Shown here: positions 34,501 through 46,031 of the stretch, piece after piece
Layout: the number at the start of each line of letters is the position of its first letter
Numbering within the stretch: position 1 is the stretch's first letter
Assembly (NCBI GenBank): GCA_028696815.1
Contig: JAQVGG010000003.1
Location: forward strand, 1-64,000
Length of the DNA stretch: 64,000 bases
Source: Candidatus Altimarinota bacterium
Lineage (GTDB): Bacteria; Patescibacteriota; Gracilibacteria; BD1-5; UBA6164
Reading direction: 5' to 3'
Translations under genes and position numbers: made by a program
Notes under the pieces: generated by a model
What the model was told of the DNA's origin: nothing
Databases searched by the model: none
Seen by the model: only the letters and a program-made list of their open reading frames with translations

Positions 34501-34526
34501 AAAAGCATTTTTATGAAAATGCTTTT
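34501..34526 (-). terminator. Terminator after ndk
   Basis: 11-bp stem AAAAGCATTTT/AAAATGCTTTT downstream of ndk on the minus strand, before polA. Confidence 0.85.
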
Positions 34527-34555
34527 TTAACTACTAATTTGTAATTGTTAATTGA

Positions 34556-34999
34556 TTACAGTATTTCTTCTATCATCTTTGTGTAATCAAATATATCTTT
34601 TCCTCCAAAAAATCTATTTAATTCTGTTTTTGCAGTTTCTTCTGAGTCAGAAGCGTGTATTATATTTCCATCAATAGTTAACCCAAAATCACCTCTTATA
34701 GAACCAGGTAAAGCTTCAGAAGGATTAGTTGCACCTGTTAAGCTTCTAACTGTAGTAACAGCATTTTTACCTCTAACTGCCATAGCAACTACAGGAGTTC
34801 TTTTCATGTATGATTGTATACTTGGGAAAAATGGTTTATCAGCTAAAAAATCATAATGTTCATTTATAATAGCGTCATCCAGTTGCATCATTTTAAGTCC
34901 AACTAAAGTTAAACCTTTATTTTCAAGTCTTGATATAACTTGACCGATTAAACCTCTTTCTACAGTATCTGGTTTTAATAGTATAAGTGTAGTTTGCAT
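34556..34999 (-). CDS. ndk: Nucleoside diphosphate kinase
   Basis: 147 aa. TLILLKPDTVERGLIGQVISRLE, LADKPFFPSIQSYM, VAMAVRGKNAVTTVRSLTGATNP, and NIIHASDSEETAKTEL with the phosphorylated His. Balances NTP pools. All 13 or so glycines are GGN and none is TGA, unlike every neighbour; either strong codon selection in a highly expressed gene or later acquisition. Confidence 0.97.
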   Translation of the reverse strand: MQTTLILLKPDTVERGLIGQVISRLENKGLTLVGLKMMQLDDAIINEHYDFLADKPFFPSIQSYMKRTPVVAMAVRGKNAVTTVRSLTGATNPSEALPGSIRGDFGLTIDGNIIHASDSEETAKTELNRFFGGKDIFDYTKMIEEIL

Positions 35000-35036
35000 A
35001 TTATTTTTAATTAAATTTTAAATTTTAAAGTCTAAA

Positions 35037-35071
35037 AAAATCATTGCCACCTTTTTAGTTGCAATGATTAT
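35037..35071 (-). terminator. Terminator between 81-aa gene and ndk
   Basis: Stem AATCATTGC/GCAATGATT upstream of ndk, downstream of the 35084 gene on the minus strand. Confidence 0.75.
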
Positions 35072-35083
35072 ATAGATTATTTT

Positions 35084-35329
35084 TTATTTGCAAGTTTTTC
35101 TTGGAGATAACCAATCAAATCATTCTCATTCTAAATTGTCTTGTCTCATTGATTTCCTATCCTGATTTTTTAATCAATTATTTGGAGCATTATCTCTCAA
35201 ATATTTATTTAATTCAAGTAATCTATCTATATCAATTTGTACTCCATTAATTAACTCAACTACAACTTGCTTTAAATATTCTGGCATATCAACTGGATAT
35301 TTTGACCAATCAATTTTTTCAGTACTCAT
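35084..35329 (-). CDS. Hypothetical protein, 81 aa
   Basis: Begins MSTEKIDWSKYPVDMPEYLK. Mostly helical and charged, with a tail of Arg, Lys and Gly (KNQDRKSMRQDNLEGEGF). Four TGA-Gly. It follows the structured RNA on the same strand but after its terminator. Function unknown. Confidence 0.7.
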
Positions 35330-35407
35330 AATTTACTTTCTAAATTTTAAATTAAAACAACTGAATTATATAAATATTTTATAAAAATCAAGAAAATTTT
35401 TACATTG

Positions 35408-35437
35408 AAAACCCCCGGCGCGTACGCCGGGGGTTTT
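35408..35437 (-). terminator. GC-rich terminator of the structured RNA
   Basis: Perfect stem AAAACCCCCGGCG/CGCCGGGGGTTTT, the strongest hairpin in the window. Confidence 0.95.
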
Positions 35438-35875
35438 ATTTTTTGCGCTTCAACACCCTTTGGACTTTCACCGTGTTGGTTGATAGCGCGAGGACACTTA
35501 TCAGCATCCTCAATTTTTAAGTTATAACCCACTACTGGGAGTCACGAGCCGGACTAAAGCTTTAAGGGGGAGGAAACAGGGAGCGCGAACTGAAGCGGCA
35601 GGCATCGTCACAGTGTGTGACCTTTCGCAAATGACCCGCGGTATATTCCCATCCCCTACAAGGAAACCCAGCAAGCCTCTAAAGCAAGGCGACAGCTTGG
35701 ACACGATTTTGACCGTATCCTTAAGGTACCCTTTCTCCACATTGTTAAAGAAACAAAAGTGTAAAAGAAAAGTCCTCCTCTAATGTTAATTTTTAAAGAA
35801 AAAACAGCTTGAAGAAGTTTTTCCTCCTCTAACGTCGTTAGCCAAAGTGGTCACTTGACCCTTCCTAGGGTCGTT
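35408..35875 (-). ncRNA. Large GC-rich structured RNA, family not identified
   Basis: About 470 nt near 50% GC in a genome of about 27%. Read on the minus strand: promoter TTGACA-16 nt-TATAAA, a 5' part with hairpin GACCCTAGGAAGGGTC and the repeat GCTAACGAC, two copies of TTAGAGGAGGA, hairpin GTCACACACTGTGAC, a 3' hairpin around AACAC/GTGTT, and a GC-rich terminator. No long frame is convincing. RNase P RNA or tmRNA would be expected somewhere in the genome, but I could not find their conserved cores, so I leave the family open. Confidence 0.75.
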
Positions 35876-35879
35876 AGCT

Positions 35880-35907
35880 TTTATATCTATATTGATTATA
35901 ATGTCAA
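35880..35907 (-). promoter_or_regulatory. Consensus sigma70-type promoter
   Basis: On the minus strand TTGACA (35907-35902), 16-base spacer, TATAAA (35885-35880). Predicted start near 35874 opens the structured RNA. Confidence 0.8.
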
Positions 35908-36122
35908 GAAAAAAAATAAGTTTTTTTTAATTTTTTGACTTTTTCGCTATCTTCTCTAAAATTCATACACCATAAATATGGGCTAACCCGTAGTTAGTTA
36001 AGTAAAGACGCAAATAATTTTAATTATTTGTTGACTTTAGTTATGCTGGTCTATTTTTGATACAAAATTTTATATTTTGTGTTTCAAAAAAGAATCAGTA
36101 TTTAATAAATAATATTTATAAA
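35908..36122. other. Intergenic with a long imperfect inverted repeat
   Basis: No gene. An imperfect hairpin spans about 35995-36050 around CAAATAATTTTAATTATTTG. Probably the divergent leader of the U32 gene. Confidence 0.45.
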
Positions 36123-37496
36123 ATGAAAAAGAAGTTAGAATTACTTATGCCAGCTTGAGATATGGAAAAACTTAAGTTCGCATATGCTTATTGAGCTGAT
36201 GCTTGTTACGTTTGAGCTCCTATGTTTTCTCTACGTGCTAGAACAAATGCTTTTACTATGGAGTCTCTAGAAGAAGCTGTAAAGTATGCTCATGGATTAG
36301 GAAAAAAGATATATTTCACAGCAAATATATACGCTCATAATATGAAGATAAAACCATTTTTAGCTCAATTTAAAAAAATGGTTGAGATGTGACCAGATGC
36401 ATTTATTATGGCTGATCCTGGACTTATACACATAGTTAGAAGAGAGTTTCCAGATGTAGAGGTGCATTTATCAGTACAAGCAAACAATACTAACTGGGCG
36501 CAAGCTGAGTTTTGGCAAACACTAGGAATCAAAAGAATCATACTAAGTAGAGAAATCTCTATAAAAGAGATGAAAGAGATACATGAACATGTACCAGATA
36601 TGGAACTTGAAGCTTTTGTTCATGGTGCAATCTGTATGGCATACTCAGGTAGATGTCTTATATCAAACTATTTATCAAATAGAGATCCAAATCAATGAAC
36701 TTGTGCTCACTCTTGCAGATGGGAGTATAAAGTATTTAAAGATGATAAAACGGAAGCAGAGTTAGAAACTCTAACAGGTAGACCTGAAGAATACCAAGAA
36801 CTTACAGGTAATTTTTATCTTGACGAAAAAGAAAGACCTGGAGAATTGATGGAAATAGATGAAGATGAATACGGTACTTACTTGATGAACTCTAGAGACT
36901 TGATGGCTATTGATTATATAAAAGAACTAGCTGACGCTTGAATCATAAGTTTCAAGGTAGAATGAAGAAATAAAACTGTAAACTATATAGCAAGTGTATG
37001 AATTGCTTATAGAAAAGCACTTGACGCTATAGAAGCTTGAATTGATTATGATTCTAAAGAGTTAGCTGAAGAACTGTTTTCTATAGCAAATAGAGGTTAT
37101 ATACCAGGATTTTTAGCTGGAAATCCTGGAGCTAACGCTCAATTTTACGAAAGAAATGGAAGTTATGGAACAAAAGCTTTCTTGGGTATACTTAGAGAGT
37201 ATGACTCGAGTGAAAAAGTAGTAAGAGTAGAAGTAAAAAACAGATTTGAGCTTTGAGATAGTATCGAGATAATTACACCTAATGGTATAAAGAAATCTAA
37301 AATAGAGAAAATATATAAAACATGACTAAATCACTGAGTACATAAGGCAAATACAACATTTACAGAATACAGTTACAAGTTTGATAAATCAAAATCTGAA
37401 GAAGTAGAGAGCGCTCACTGATGAGGTTATGAAGTATGGATAAATATGTCAGAAAATCCTTGAGATTTTAGTTTGATAAGAAAAGATATAGATTAA
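36123..37496 (+). CDS. U32-family peptidase/hydroxylase
   Basis: 457 aa. ELLMPAGDMEKLKFAYAYGADACYVG at the N-terminus and the U32 signature EAFVHGAICMAYSGRCLISNY near residue 165, then CAHSCRWEY, supplying the four cysteines of the Fe-S site in RlhA/TrhP-type enzymes. These act on RNA hydroxylation or, in older reports, collagen. C-terminal beta domain ends KIEKIYKTGLNHGVHKA. Single gene with an upstream leader. Confidence 0.93.
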
Positions 37497-37566
37497 TACT
37501 TATTTAAATTTTGAAAATTTCAATAATTTATTAGAATAAAACTCGTTTAGTTTTTAAAAAAAATAA

Positions 37567-38709
37567 ATGAAAAACTATATTTTTCTACTGTTATGAATCA
37601 CTTATTTTTGATTTTATTTTTATGCCAAAGACAATTCAGTATTTGAACTGGTAAGAGAAAATTTTAAGTATTGAAATGAATTACTATCATACATAGCTGC
37701 ATTTTTTTGAATATTCACCTCGATTTGAATTCTTGGTATTATAATAAAACAAGTAGAAAAAATAATTACAAATATTTTTTCTAAAACAAAAAGTAAATAT
37801 GATGATATATTATGAGAATTTATAGTAAAGTTTTTTAATATATCAAAGTATATTATAGCGATATTTATATGACTAAATATTGCTATAATACCGCTAATTG
37901 CCAAAAATATAACAGACAAAGTTTTTTATATATCTTTCATATTTGCATTACTTATACTATCAAGTTCACTGGTTAATTCCACTTTTAAGATTTTAGCAAA
38001 AACTCAAAAAAGTTTAGAGCTATCAAAAGATATATTTCCTATAGTAAAAAAGATTTTAATTGTTTTTATATGGATAGTTTGATGAATCACTATTATATCA
38101 AACCTATGATATAATGTATCTGCTTTGATAACTTGAGCATGAGTTTGATGACTAGCATTAGCACTTGCAGCACAAAAATCAGTTTCAAATATATTTTGAG
38201 CAATATCAATTATAGTAAATAAACCATTTAAAGTTTGAGATTTTATAAGAGTAAATAATTTTACTTGAAGTGTAAATGAGATATGATTAATTTATCTTGT
38301 CTTAACTGATATAACTTGAAACAGAATACTTATACCAAATGAAAATCTGATTTCAGCTCCTGTAGAAAATTTAACTTTAAGAGTTAATAGAAGAACTGAT
38401 TTCACAATTTGAGTTATATACTGAACTAGCTTGGAAAAACTAAAAAAAGCGATACAGATTATAGAAGATATACTTGAAAAATATGTTGTAGATCAAACCA
38501 TAGATTCATACAGAGTACACTTTGATAGCTTTTGAGATTTTTCACTTAATATAAACTGAACTTATTTTTCATTAATTAACAATGACTACAAAAGATACTT
38601 AAAACAAAAAGAAGAAATTAATCTAGAAATCAAAAAACAATTTGAAAAATCAAAAATAGAAATTGCCTTCCCTACTCAAGAAATAATAATAAAAAAACAA
38701 GAGAATTAA
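37567..38709 (+). CDS. MscS-family mechanosensitive channel
   Basis: 380 aa. Four to five membrane helices; pore helix ITGAGVGGLALALAAQKSVSNIFG near residue 200, then KPFKVGDFIRVNNFTGSVNEIGL and ILIPNENLISAPVENLT, the MscS beta domain. Five TGA-Gly in the pore helix alone, all at packing glycines. Role: osmotic safety valve. Stop codon overlaps the convergent gene's stop in TTAATTAA-like palindrome. Confidence 0.94.
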
Positions 38710-38723
38710 TTCTCTTGTTTTTT
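38692..38723. terminator. Bidirectional terminator containing two stop codons
   Basis: 16-bp perfect palindrome AAAAAACAAGAGAATT/AATTCTCTTGTTTTTT. The TAA stops of both convergent genes (38707-38709 and 38706-38708) sit at its centre. Confidence 0.95.
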
Positions 38724-39296
38724 TCTAGTCTTTAATAACCAATTTGTAAAAGATTTTGAGGCCCAAATTAAAAAATACAAAAATATTTTTCAAATGTAAT
38801 AAAAGAATTTTCAAAATAATAAAAATGTAGTGAAAATAAAAAATAAAGTTATATTTTCAAAAAAGAAATCAAAAATACGTGAATCAATAAAAATATTTGA
38901 AACATAGTTAATAAATGAGATTTTAACACTTGATGTTTTCCAAATAAAAGCCATTAACCCTACAAAGAAAAAAGGTATTAGAAATCAAAATAAAGCTGAA
39001 ACTAAAAAAGATTTTTTACTTTTAGGAGTAAAAACTGAGAAAAGAACTCACAAAACAGGAATTATAAAAATACTCCAAGATAAAAAATTTTCTTTAGCAT
39101 TAAAAATAGTAAGTTCAACTCATGATAATTTAGACATTTCTGATACAAGCAATAATTTGATTTCTATATTTAAAGCTAGAAAAACCAAAAATCAAACTAT
39201 AACTCAAACATAAAAATTAAATACCCTATGTACTCAAAGTAACATAAAGGCTAAAGCAATTACAAGAGATGATGCAAGTATTATGTAATCTATCAT
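38706..39296 (-). CDS. Multi-spanning membrane protein, 196 aa
   Basis: About five hydrophobic helices. The start YIILASSLVIALAFMLLGVH and Gly-rich second helix resemble CvpA-like proteins, but this is weak. Ends within the palindromic terminator. Overlaps mscS by 3 bases tail to tail. Stop of this gene's upstream neighbour rlmE is 2 bases away, so the pair is co-transcribed. Confidence 0.8.
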
Positions 39297-39297
39297 A

Positions 39298-39981
39298 TTA
39301 TTTCTTATTCCAACAAATAACATACTCTTCAAAGCTTCTATCACGACAAGCTAAAGGCTTATACTCAGTGAAAGTTTCAAAATGATCTTTGAGAACTCTT
39401 GTAAGCAAGAAAAAATCCTCTCATTTAAACACTTTTAAAAGTAAGTTTCATCATTTTTTTAAAAAATGATCAGCAAATTCTACTATACTTATATTTAATT
39501 CTACAGATGCAAACTGATCAACATCTTTTCTTCAAGTAGTATTTGGACCTATGTCAGAAGTTATAAGATCAAACTTGTTTCAAGCTCATATATACTCCTC
39601 TACTTTTGGTCTCAAAGTATCAAACTCAAAAATAGATTGAACTATTGTATTTATATTTGTTTGAGTATACTTTTCAATTGGCTTTATATCTATTCAAACT
39701 ATCTGACCTGTGTCTTTGATAATTTTTTTTATATATTGGATAAAGCTTCATGGGGCAGCTCAAACATCGCATACATCCATACCAGGTTTTATCAATTCAA
39801 ATTGTTCTTGTATCTCTTTTAACTTATAAACACTTCTAGCTCTATACCCTTCTTTTTTTGCTTTTTTGAAGTAATCATCATGCATTATAAAAGGTGCGGG
39901 TTTCTTTTTTGTTCTCTTGGGAGCATATGTTCAAGAACTATTTCATCTTCTCGTATTACATTTAAATTCAAACTTTGGCAT
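39298..39981 (-). CDS. rlmE: RlmE/FtsJ-family rRNA 2'-O-methyltransferase
   Basis: 227 aa. [20 protein letters not shown] carries the catalytic Lys; VCDVGAAPGSFIQYI is the SAM motif; [25 protein letters not shown] (catalytic Asp), [14 protein letters not shown] (Lys) and [10 protein letters not shown] (Glu) complete the K-D-K-E set. Methylates 23S rRNA U2552 in relatives. An N-terminal basic tail (RTKKKPAP) extends it. Confidence 0.93.
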
Positions 39982-40099
39982 AAAATAAAATAATAAATAA
40001 ACTTATTAACATTTTATTAATATAAAATAATATGCAAGTTTTGACATATAAAAAAAAATAAATAAAACCATATCTATATTTTATATTTAACAAAATTAT

Positions 40100-40264
40100 A
40101 TGACATTTGAAAAATTTTGAGAATGCGATGGGAGAACTATAGAAGTTCCAGGTTGTGAGCTAAACCAAACAGATAAAAGAATTGCACCAATAGTTGAACA
40201 TGAAATAGTATGAGTAACGTGATTAGTAATAAAGCTAACTAGTAGAGATTTTCAAGATTACTAA
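40100..40264 (+). CDS. Small protein, 54 aa
   Basis: Begins MTFEKFGECDGRTIEVPGCE. Three TGA-Gly and two Cys. A good terminator follows immediately, which supports it as a real gene despite its size. No family recognised. Confidence 0.6.
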
Positions 40265-40270
40265 AAAGTA

Positions 40271-40306
40271 AAAACTTCAAGAAATTTTATTCTTGAAGTT
40301 TTTTGT
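40271..40306 (+). terminator. Terminator after the 54-aa gene
   Basis: 13-bp stem AAAACTTCAAGAA/TTCTTGAAGTTTT then T-run. Confidence 0.92.
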
Positions 40307-40392
40307 TTTAAGTACAAGTAACACAATCATGAACTTTTATATTATTTATCTCTGATTTATAAATTTCTAAATATGTATTTAAAACTTATTGC

Positions 40393-42585
40393 TTAATCCA
40401 CATATACCTCTCTTGGTTTACTACCATTACTTGGTCAAACTACTCATAGGTCTTCTAATATATCAAGTATCTTAGCTGCACGTGCATAACCTAGTCAAAG
40501 CTTTCTCTGTATAAGAGAGGTTGATCATTTTTGTGCCTGTTTTACTACTTCTATAGCTTTTTCAATTATCTCTGGATCTTCTTCTTGACTTCACTCATAT
40601 CACTCCATAATACTTCAAGCCGCTTTTGAAACTCAATTAACAATAGTGTCATCTTGCATATTTGATAACATATCAGGATCAATAGTGCGTTTTACTTGAT
40701 TTACAACAGATTCTGTTTCTTCAGTATCAACAAATACTCATTGTACTCTTTCAGGTTCTATAGATCAAGTTGGATCATATAACATATCTCACATAGAAAG
40801 TAAATCTTCAGCTCATGCTCTATCTATAATAGTTCTCGAATCAACTTGTGAAGCAACAGTAAATGCGATACGTGATGGTATATTTGCTTTTATAAGTCAT
40901 GTAATAACATCAACAGAGGGTCTTTGAGTTGCAACTATCAGATGCATACCAACAGCTCTAGCCATCTGAGCAATACGAGCTATTGATCACTCTACTTCTT
41001 TTTTATTTCAACTCATCATTAAATCTGCAAGCTCATCTATTACAACTATTATATATGGTAATCTATCTTCTTTTTTAACTTTTTTATTGTATTCTTTTAA
41101 ACTTCTAGCTTTTGCTTGTGTAGCTAAATCATACCTTCTAAGCATCTCAGCAACAGCCCATTTTAAAGCATTTAGTGCTTTGTCAGCGTTTGTTATCACT
41201 GGAGTTAAAAGATGAGGAATTCAATTATATATAGATAATTCAACTCTTTTAGGATCAATCATTATAAACTTCAGCTCTCTTGGAGAAAATTTATAAAGCA
41301 TGGAGATGAGAAATGCATTCATTCATACAGATTTTCATGATCATGTTTGACCTGCTATAAGCAAGTGGGGCATTTTTGTCAGATCTCATACCATTATATC
41401 TCAAGAGACATCTTTTCATAAAGCTAGAGGTATCTCAACAGATCTACTATTAAATTTTTCTGATGAAAATATTTCTTTCAATCAAACTGATTGTCTATTA
41501 TTATTTGGAACCTCTATACCAACAACTCCAAGTCCAGGAATTGGTGCTTGTATTCTTATATTTTTAGCATGTAGCGCTAAAGCTAGATCTTTTTTTAGGT
41601 TAACTATTTTTTGAAGCTTAACTCACTCTTTTGGTTTTAATCTATATTGTATAACTGTTGGCCCAACTTGATAACCTTGCATATCAACCTCAATCCTAAA
41701 CTGCAATAATTTTTCTTTTATCTCAATCTCTTTCGTTTTTATTTCTCTTTCATCATAAACTATAGAACCTCATCTATCAGAAAGTAAATCAAGAGTAGGA
41801 AGTTCCCAGTCTCTAAAGTCAGGATTTGAAATAACTTTTGTAACAGGTTTAGTTTCTAATTGTTTATTAGTTGTATCTTTTGAAAATAAGCTTCAAAGTC
41901 ATGTCTTTTTTTCTACTTGTATCTTTTTTGGAGCATCACTTATAGCAAGTTGTTTTGGTTGTTTCGCCTTTGCTAATGCAGCTTTTTCTCTTTGTAATTC
42001 TTCTAGCATGTCATCATACTCTCTTTTTTTTCTATCTATCTTATTTTCTTTTATATTTTTTCTTACATCTTTAAATTCTGATTTTATCTTTGATGTATCA
42101 CTTTTTATATTATTTTTTATATTTCAAGCAGTTTTTACAACTGTTTTAGTAAAGTTTACAGGAGAAAACCTAAAAAGTATAACAAGCGAAAGTATAAATA
42201 AAACGAAAAATGTAAACAGAACAGCAGGACTTCATAATAGAGGTTCTAAAGCAGGATATAAGTTAAAAAAGGCTGAATAATCTTTATTGAAAAAACCAAT
42301 AATAGTAGTTACTGATGAAAAATAGAAAAACAATCAAAGTAATCTATATAAATCTAAGTGTATATCTTTGTCTTTAAATAAAAATACTGAAAATGCAATT
42401 GCTACAAGAGAAAATATAGCTTTATAATATTCTCAAAATAAATAAAATAATCAATCAAGATAATATATTCAAAAAACTGATGAATTATCCATTAAAAGTC
42501 ACATTACTCAAAAAAATCATAATGTGATTCAAAATAGAATCTTTTTATATTCTGTAGGGATTTGATTTTTCTTCTTTCTAGCCAC
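40393..42585 (-). CDS. ftsK: FtsK/SpoIIIE DNA translocase
   Basis: 730 aa from GTG (42583-42585); MARKKK start follows an in-frame stop. Four membrane helices in residues 15-160, a charged linker, then the motor: [15 protein letters not shown], Walker [42 protein letters not shown] (Walker B), [30 protein letters not shown]. The C-terminal gamma winged helix is [19 protein letters not shown]. Segregates chromosome ends at division. Confidence 0.96.
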
Positions 42586-42818
42586 TATTTATTTATCTCA
42601 AAAATATAATACAAAATTATTATAACAATTTTTTTAATTTATCAAGTTTAGAGTCTTTGTAAAACAAAAACACCTCATATGGAGCAGATATAAGGGGTTT
42701 TAATCATTTCAATGAAAAACTATTATGTATGGAGAGCCTGAAAACTTGGCTCATAAATAAATATAGTAGGATAGGATTTACTTATCCTACTATATTTAAT
42801 GTAATTTGTTTTTGTTAA
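42586..42818. other. Intergenic with three consecutive hairpins
   Basis: AAAAC..CCTCATAT/ATAT..AGGGGTTTT (42668-42702), GAGCC/GGCTC (42734-42752), and the 15-bp terminator stem AAATATAGTAGGATA/TATCCTACTATATTT (42759-42797). No ORF. Could be a small RNA or a leader; terminator also serves the 42819 gene. Confidence 0.55.
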
Positions 42819-43166
42819 TTAAGCAACTTTTCTTAATCAAGCTAATTCAACAGTTTTATTTGGAGTCTCTATATTTATTTCTCTTTCTCATGCTAGTTCA
42901 ACTATATTTCATTTTGGAGCTTTAAGCATTTCTGCAACAGTATTTGCTTTTAAAGCTCTATTTATTTCTCTTGCTAATTCTTGTTCTAATCTAGCGTGAG
43001 CTAAGATATCTTGAGCATTTTTAAGTACATCTCCATATAAATTATTTCTTTCAAGAGTTTCATTAACTCTTCATAAAGTTTCATCGATTGCATTTGCAAC
43101 TGGATTTTTTTTCATTTGTTCAATAGCTTGTGTTGGAACTTGATGTAATTGGTTTGTATTTCTCAT
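42819..43166 (-). CDS. Hypothetical soluble helical protein, 115 aa
   Basis: Begins MRNTNQLHQVPTQAIEQM. Predicted long helices with regular charge (ETLERNNLYGDVLKNAQDIL, ARLEQELAREINRALKANT). No Trp or Cys. Ends next to a strong terminator. Alone between ftsK and the M23 gene. No family recognised. Confidence 0.75.
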
Positions 43167-43243
43167 AATATTTATTTTAGGGAATTAAATTGTCCTCCTT
43201 TTTAATTTGTTTTTTATTATTTTTTATCTCTTATCTAGAAATA

Positions 43244-45670
43244 TTATCTATTTACTAAATATAACTTTCTTTGTTTACTTATAACTTGATTTAAGAAATA
43301 AGCTCATTCTCATCTAGTTAATGTTTCACCTGGTCTAAAGTAATTATCTCAAAATTGATCTTTCCAAGTTGTATTATTATCAAATACAATTGCGATTTTT
43401 TTATTTACACTATCATTTAAGTCTCTGTATTTTTTATAATCAGTTGTATTTAGATTATTAAAAGATAAGTATCTATATGTAAAGTCTAAAAATCATTCTC
43501 TTGTAATTGTTGTATACTTACTTACATTTTCACTTTTAATTTGAGTAAGTCTATTATCTATTATACTCTTCATATCTGAATCTAATGTTTCACTTTTAAG
43601 CTTAAGTAATGTATTTTCTATCCATACAAGTGCATCTGCTTGTGTTAGAGCTCTATCTTCTAAAAAGTATCATTTATTAACTCAGGTAGTAATTCATTCT
43701 TTAAGCATATTGATAACATCTCAGTAATATGCGTAATTTGATGTTAGTCATTTTGGATTTGTAACAGTGATTTTTTTATTTCCTAATATTTCTGAATTAT
43801 AATTATTTACAACTTCTATTTTTACATCGCTACCAGTAGTTTTATAATTAAATATAACTAATCATCAAATTGTATCATTATAGCTAAATTGTTGTTGCTT
43901 AACATAATCAGAATCATCACAAGGTGTGTTGTATATCTTATTTATATCTTTTAGGTTTCAACTCTTTATACATACTTCTGTATCTCAAACTCATTTAAGT
44001 GTATAAGTAGAACCATAATTTATGTTTATAAGATTTTTATTTTTATTATCTTTAAATAAAATAATTCACTTATTTACATCTCATAATACTACTTTAGAAT
44101 TTACAACAACTAATCATTTAGCTGGATAAACAGCAGTGTTTGAATCATATACTTTTAAATCAAATGTATTAATTGTTTTAGATCATAGTTTTACTTGTAA
44201 AACGGTATTTCAAGTCTTTAATCATGTAAGTTTAATATCTCTTTTACCATCTTCAAAATTATAAATTTTTGTAGGAAATACTGAAACTAACTCATTATTA
44301 AGTCAAAATGTAATATCAAGTGGAGTGTTTCAATTAAAAGGTTTCTTAGTTTTTTTATTTATTATCTCCATATTTAAATTTACAGTTTCTCAAGCTGATA
44401 TATTTCATCATACTTTGTTAATCTTTATGTTTATGTTGTATAGTCTTAAAAATTCTTCTATCTCCATAGCCTCTATTTCTTCTCTTGTAAGTATTTTATC
44501 TCTTGAGATTTTATTACCAACAACTACAGTATCAGGTCTAAGATTTGAATTAGAATTTGAACTTGTTGCAGTAGAAGATGAAGTAGTTTTAGCAGAAGTT
44601 AAATAATTTTTATAATCATTTAATGCTTGTGTTCTAGTTTTTGGACCAAACCGTCCTGCTCCATACTCATCTCTTGATGATATAACTCAAGTATTTAATT
44701 GGTAATCAATCATAACAGATTCTATATCAGAATAATCTCAAGATATAGCTCATTTATATACTCACATTTCTTTAAAAATTTCTTGAACTCTTTTTATATC
44801 TGACACACTGTATCAAATATAAACTGTTTTATCAAATATACTTAAATCTTCACTTATATTTGAATTACTTATAGCATTATTTATAGTAGACCTTGAAACT
44901 GTATAAGTAGGTTGAGTAACACTATCAAGTATAGATCAATTAGTCTCTAAAAATAATAGTGGATCTATAGTATTTGCTTGGATTTGATCACTACAAGCTC
45001 CATTTTCAGTTATATCATAATAACTATAAGGACATGTTTTGTAATCAGGGTAGTATGGATGAAAAGAAGTATCTAAATCAATTTGAAAATGTAGATGATT
45101 ACCTGTAGAATTTCAAGTTGATCATACTTCTCAAACTTTTGTTCAGGCTCTAACTGTATCTCAAACATTAACATTTAATTTAGATAAATGCGAATAGTTA
45201 GAAAATACTTTTTTTCATCTAATAGTATGTTCAACTGTAACATGTTTTCACCAAGATAAATCAGATTTAGCATTTATAACTTTTCAATCAGCTATAGAAT
45301 AAACTGGTGTACCTTGTGATGTTGCTATGTCAGTTCATAAATGTCATCCATTTCAAACATCCCAACCATACTTATAACTAGCTCACCATAACACTGTATA
45401 GTATCTAGTATATTCATTATACCCTCAATTTAAAATAGCATATTTTTCATAGTCTTTAGTATTTACTGTAGGCAAAACTTGTTTACAATCAGAACCTAAA
45501 TCACCAAAATCTTGAAATCTACATTCTAATTTTGCAACTTGTTTAAAAGGACTTACAACAACATCAGATGATGCATATGTATATGATGAAAGTGGAACTA
45601 TATTTGATAAAATATAGATTCACGTAAAGATTTCTAAAAGAAATCTTTTAAAGTCTATTGTTGTTTTCAT
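43244..45670 (-). CDS. Secreted M23 peptidase with C-terminal repeats
   Basis: 808 aa with signal anchor (FLLEIFTGIYILSNIVPLSS). M23/LytM core: GNGGHLGTDIATSQGTPVYSIADG (His, Asp), NYSHLSKLNVNVGDTVRAG and GNHLHFQID. Then a peptidoglycan-binding-like segment (GAGRFGPKTRTQALNDY), a Ser/Thr/Asn linker, a beta-sandwich region (450-660) and an SLH-like end (FRPGETLTRGEGAYFLNQV). Predicted to cut cell-wall crosslinks, in the host cell's or its own envelope. Confidence 0.9.
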
Positions 45671-46031
45671 AATAACTTTTTTTTGAAATAATTTATTTTA
45701 AAAAGTTAGTTTTTCTATATAATCATTTATATATGTATTACCTATTCCCTTTTTATTTGCTCCAAAGTTAATAGGTATATAAAGATATATATTGTTAACT
45801 TGACTTTTTAATGTTTGTATACTTAAATTATTTTCAACACATATATTACAACATTTTTTACAAAACTTGTCAATTATTTAATTTGTGTTTTAATATAATT
45901 TTAAAAATAAAAAAAATTTTTGCCTTGACTAAGCTAAAAGTTATAGGTTAATATTTATTAATAAAATTTAATAAAAGTCAAATACTTTGTATAATATATT
46001 TATACAATAATATATAAAAACGTCAATTTAT
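45671..46031. other. Divergent promoter region
   Basis: No gene. Contains TTGTATAATATATTTATAC (45989-46007), a plausible -10 for lgt, and AT-rich palindromes. Confidence 0.45.

Noticed and set aside
35347-35740. Two minus-strand frames of 61 and 72 codons in the GC-rich region
   Set aside because: They overlap hairpins and a terminator, have no start context and no protein-like pattern; the region behaves as structured RNA.
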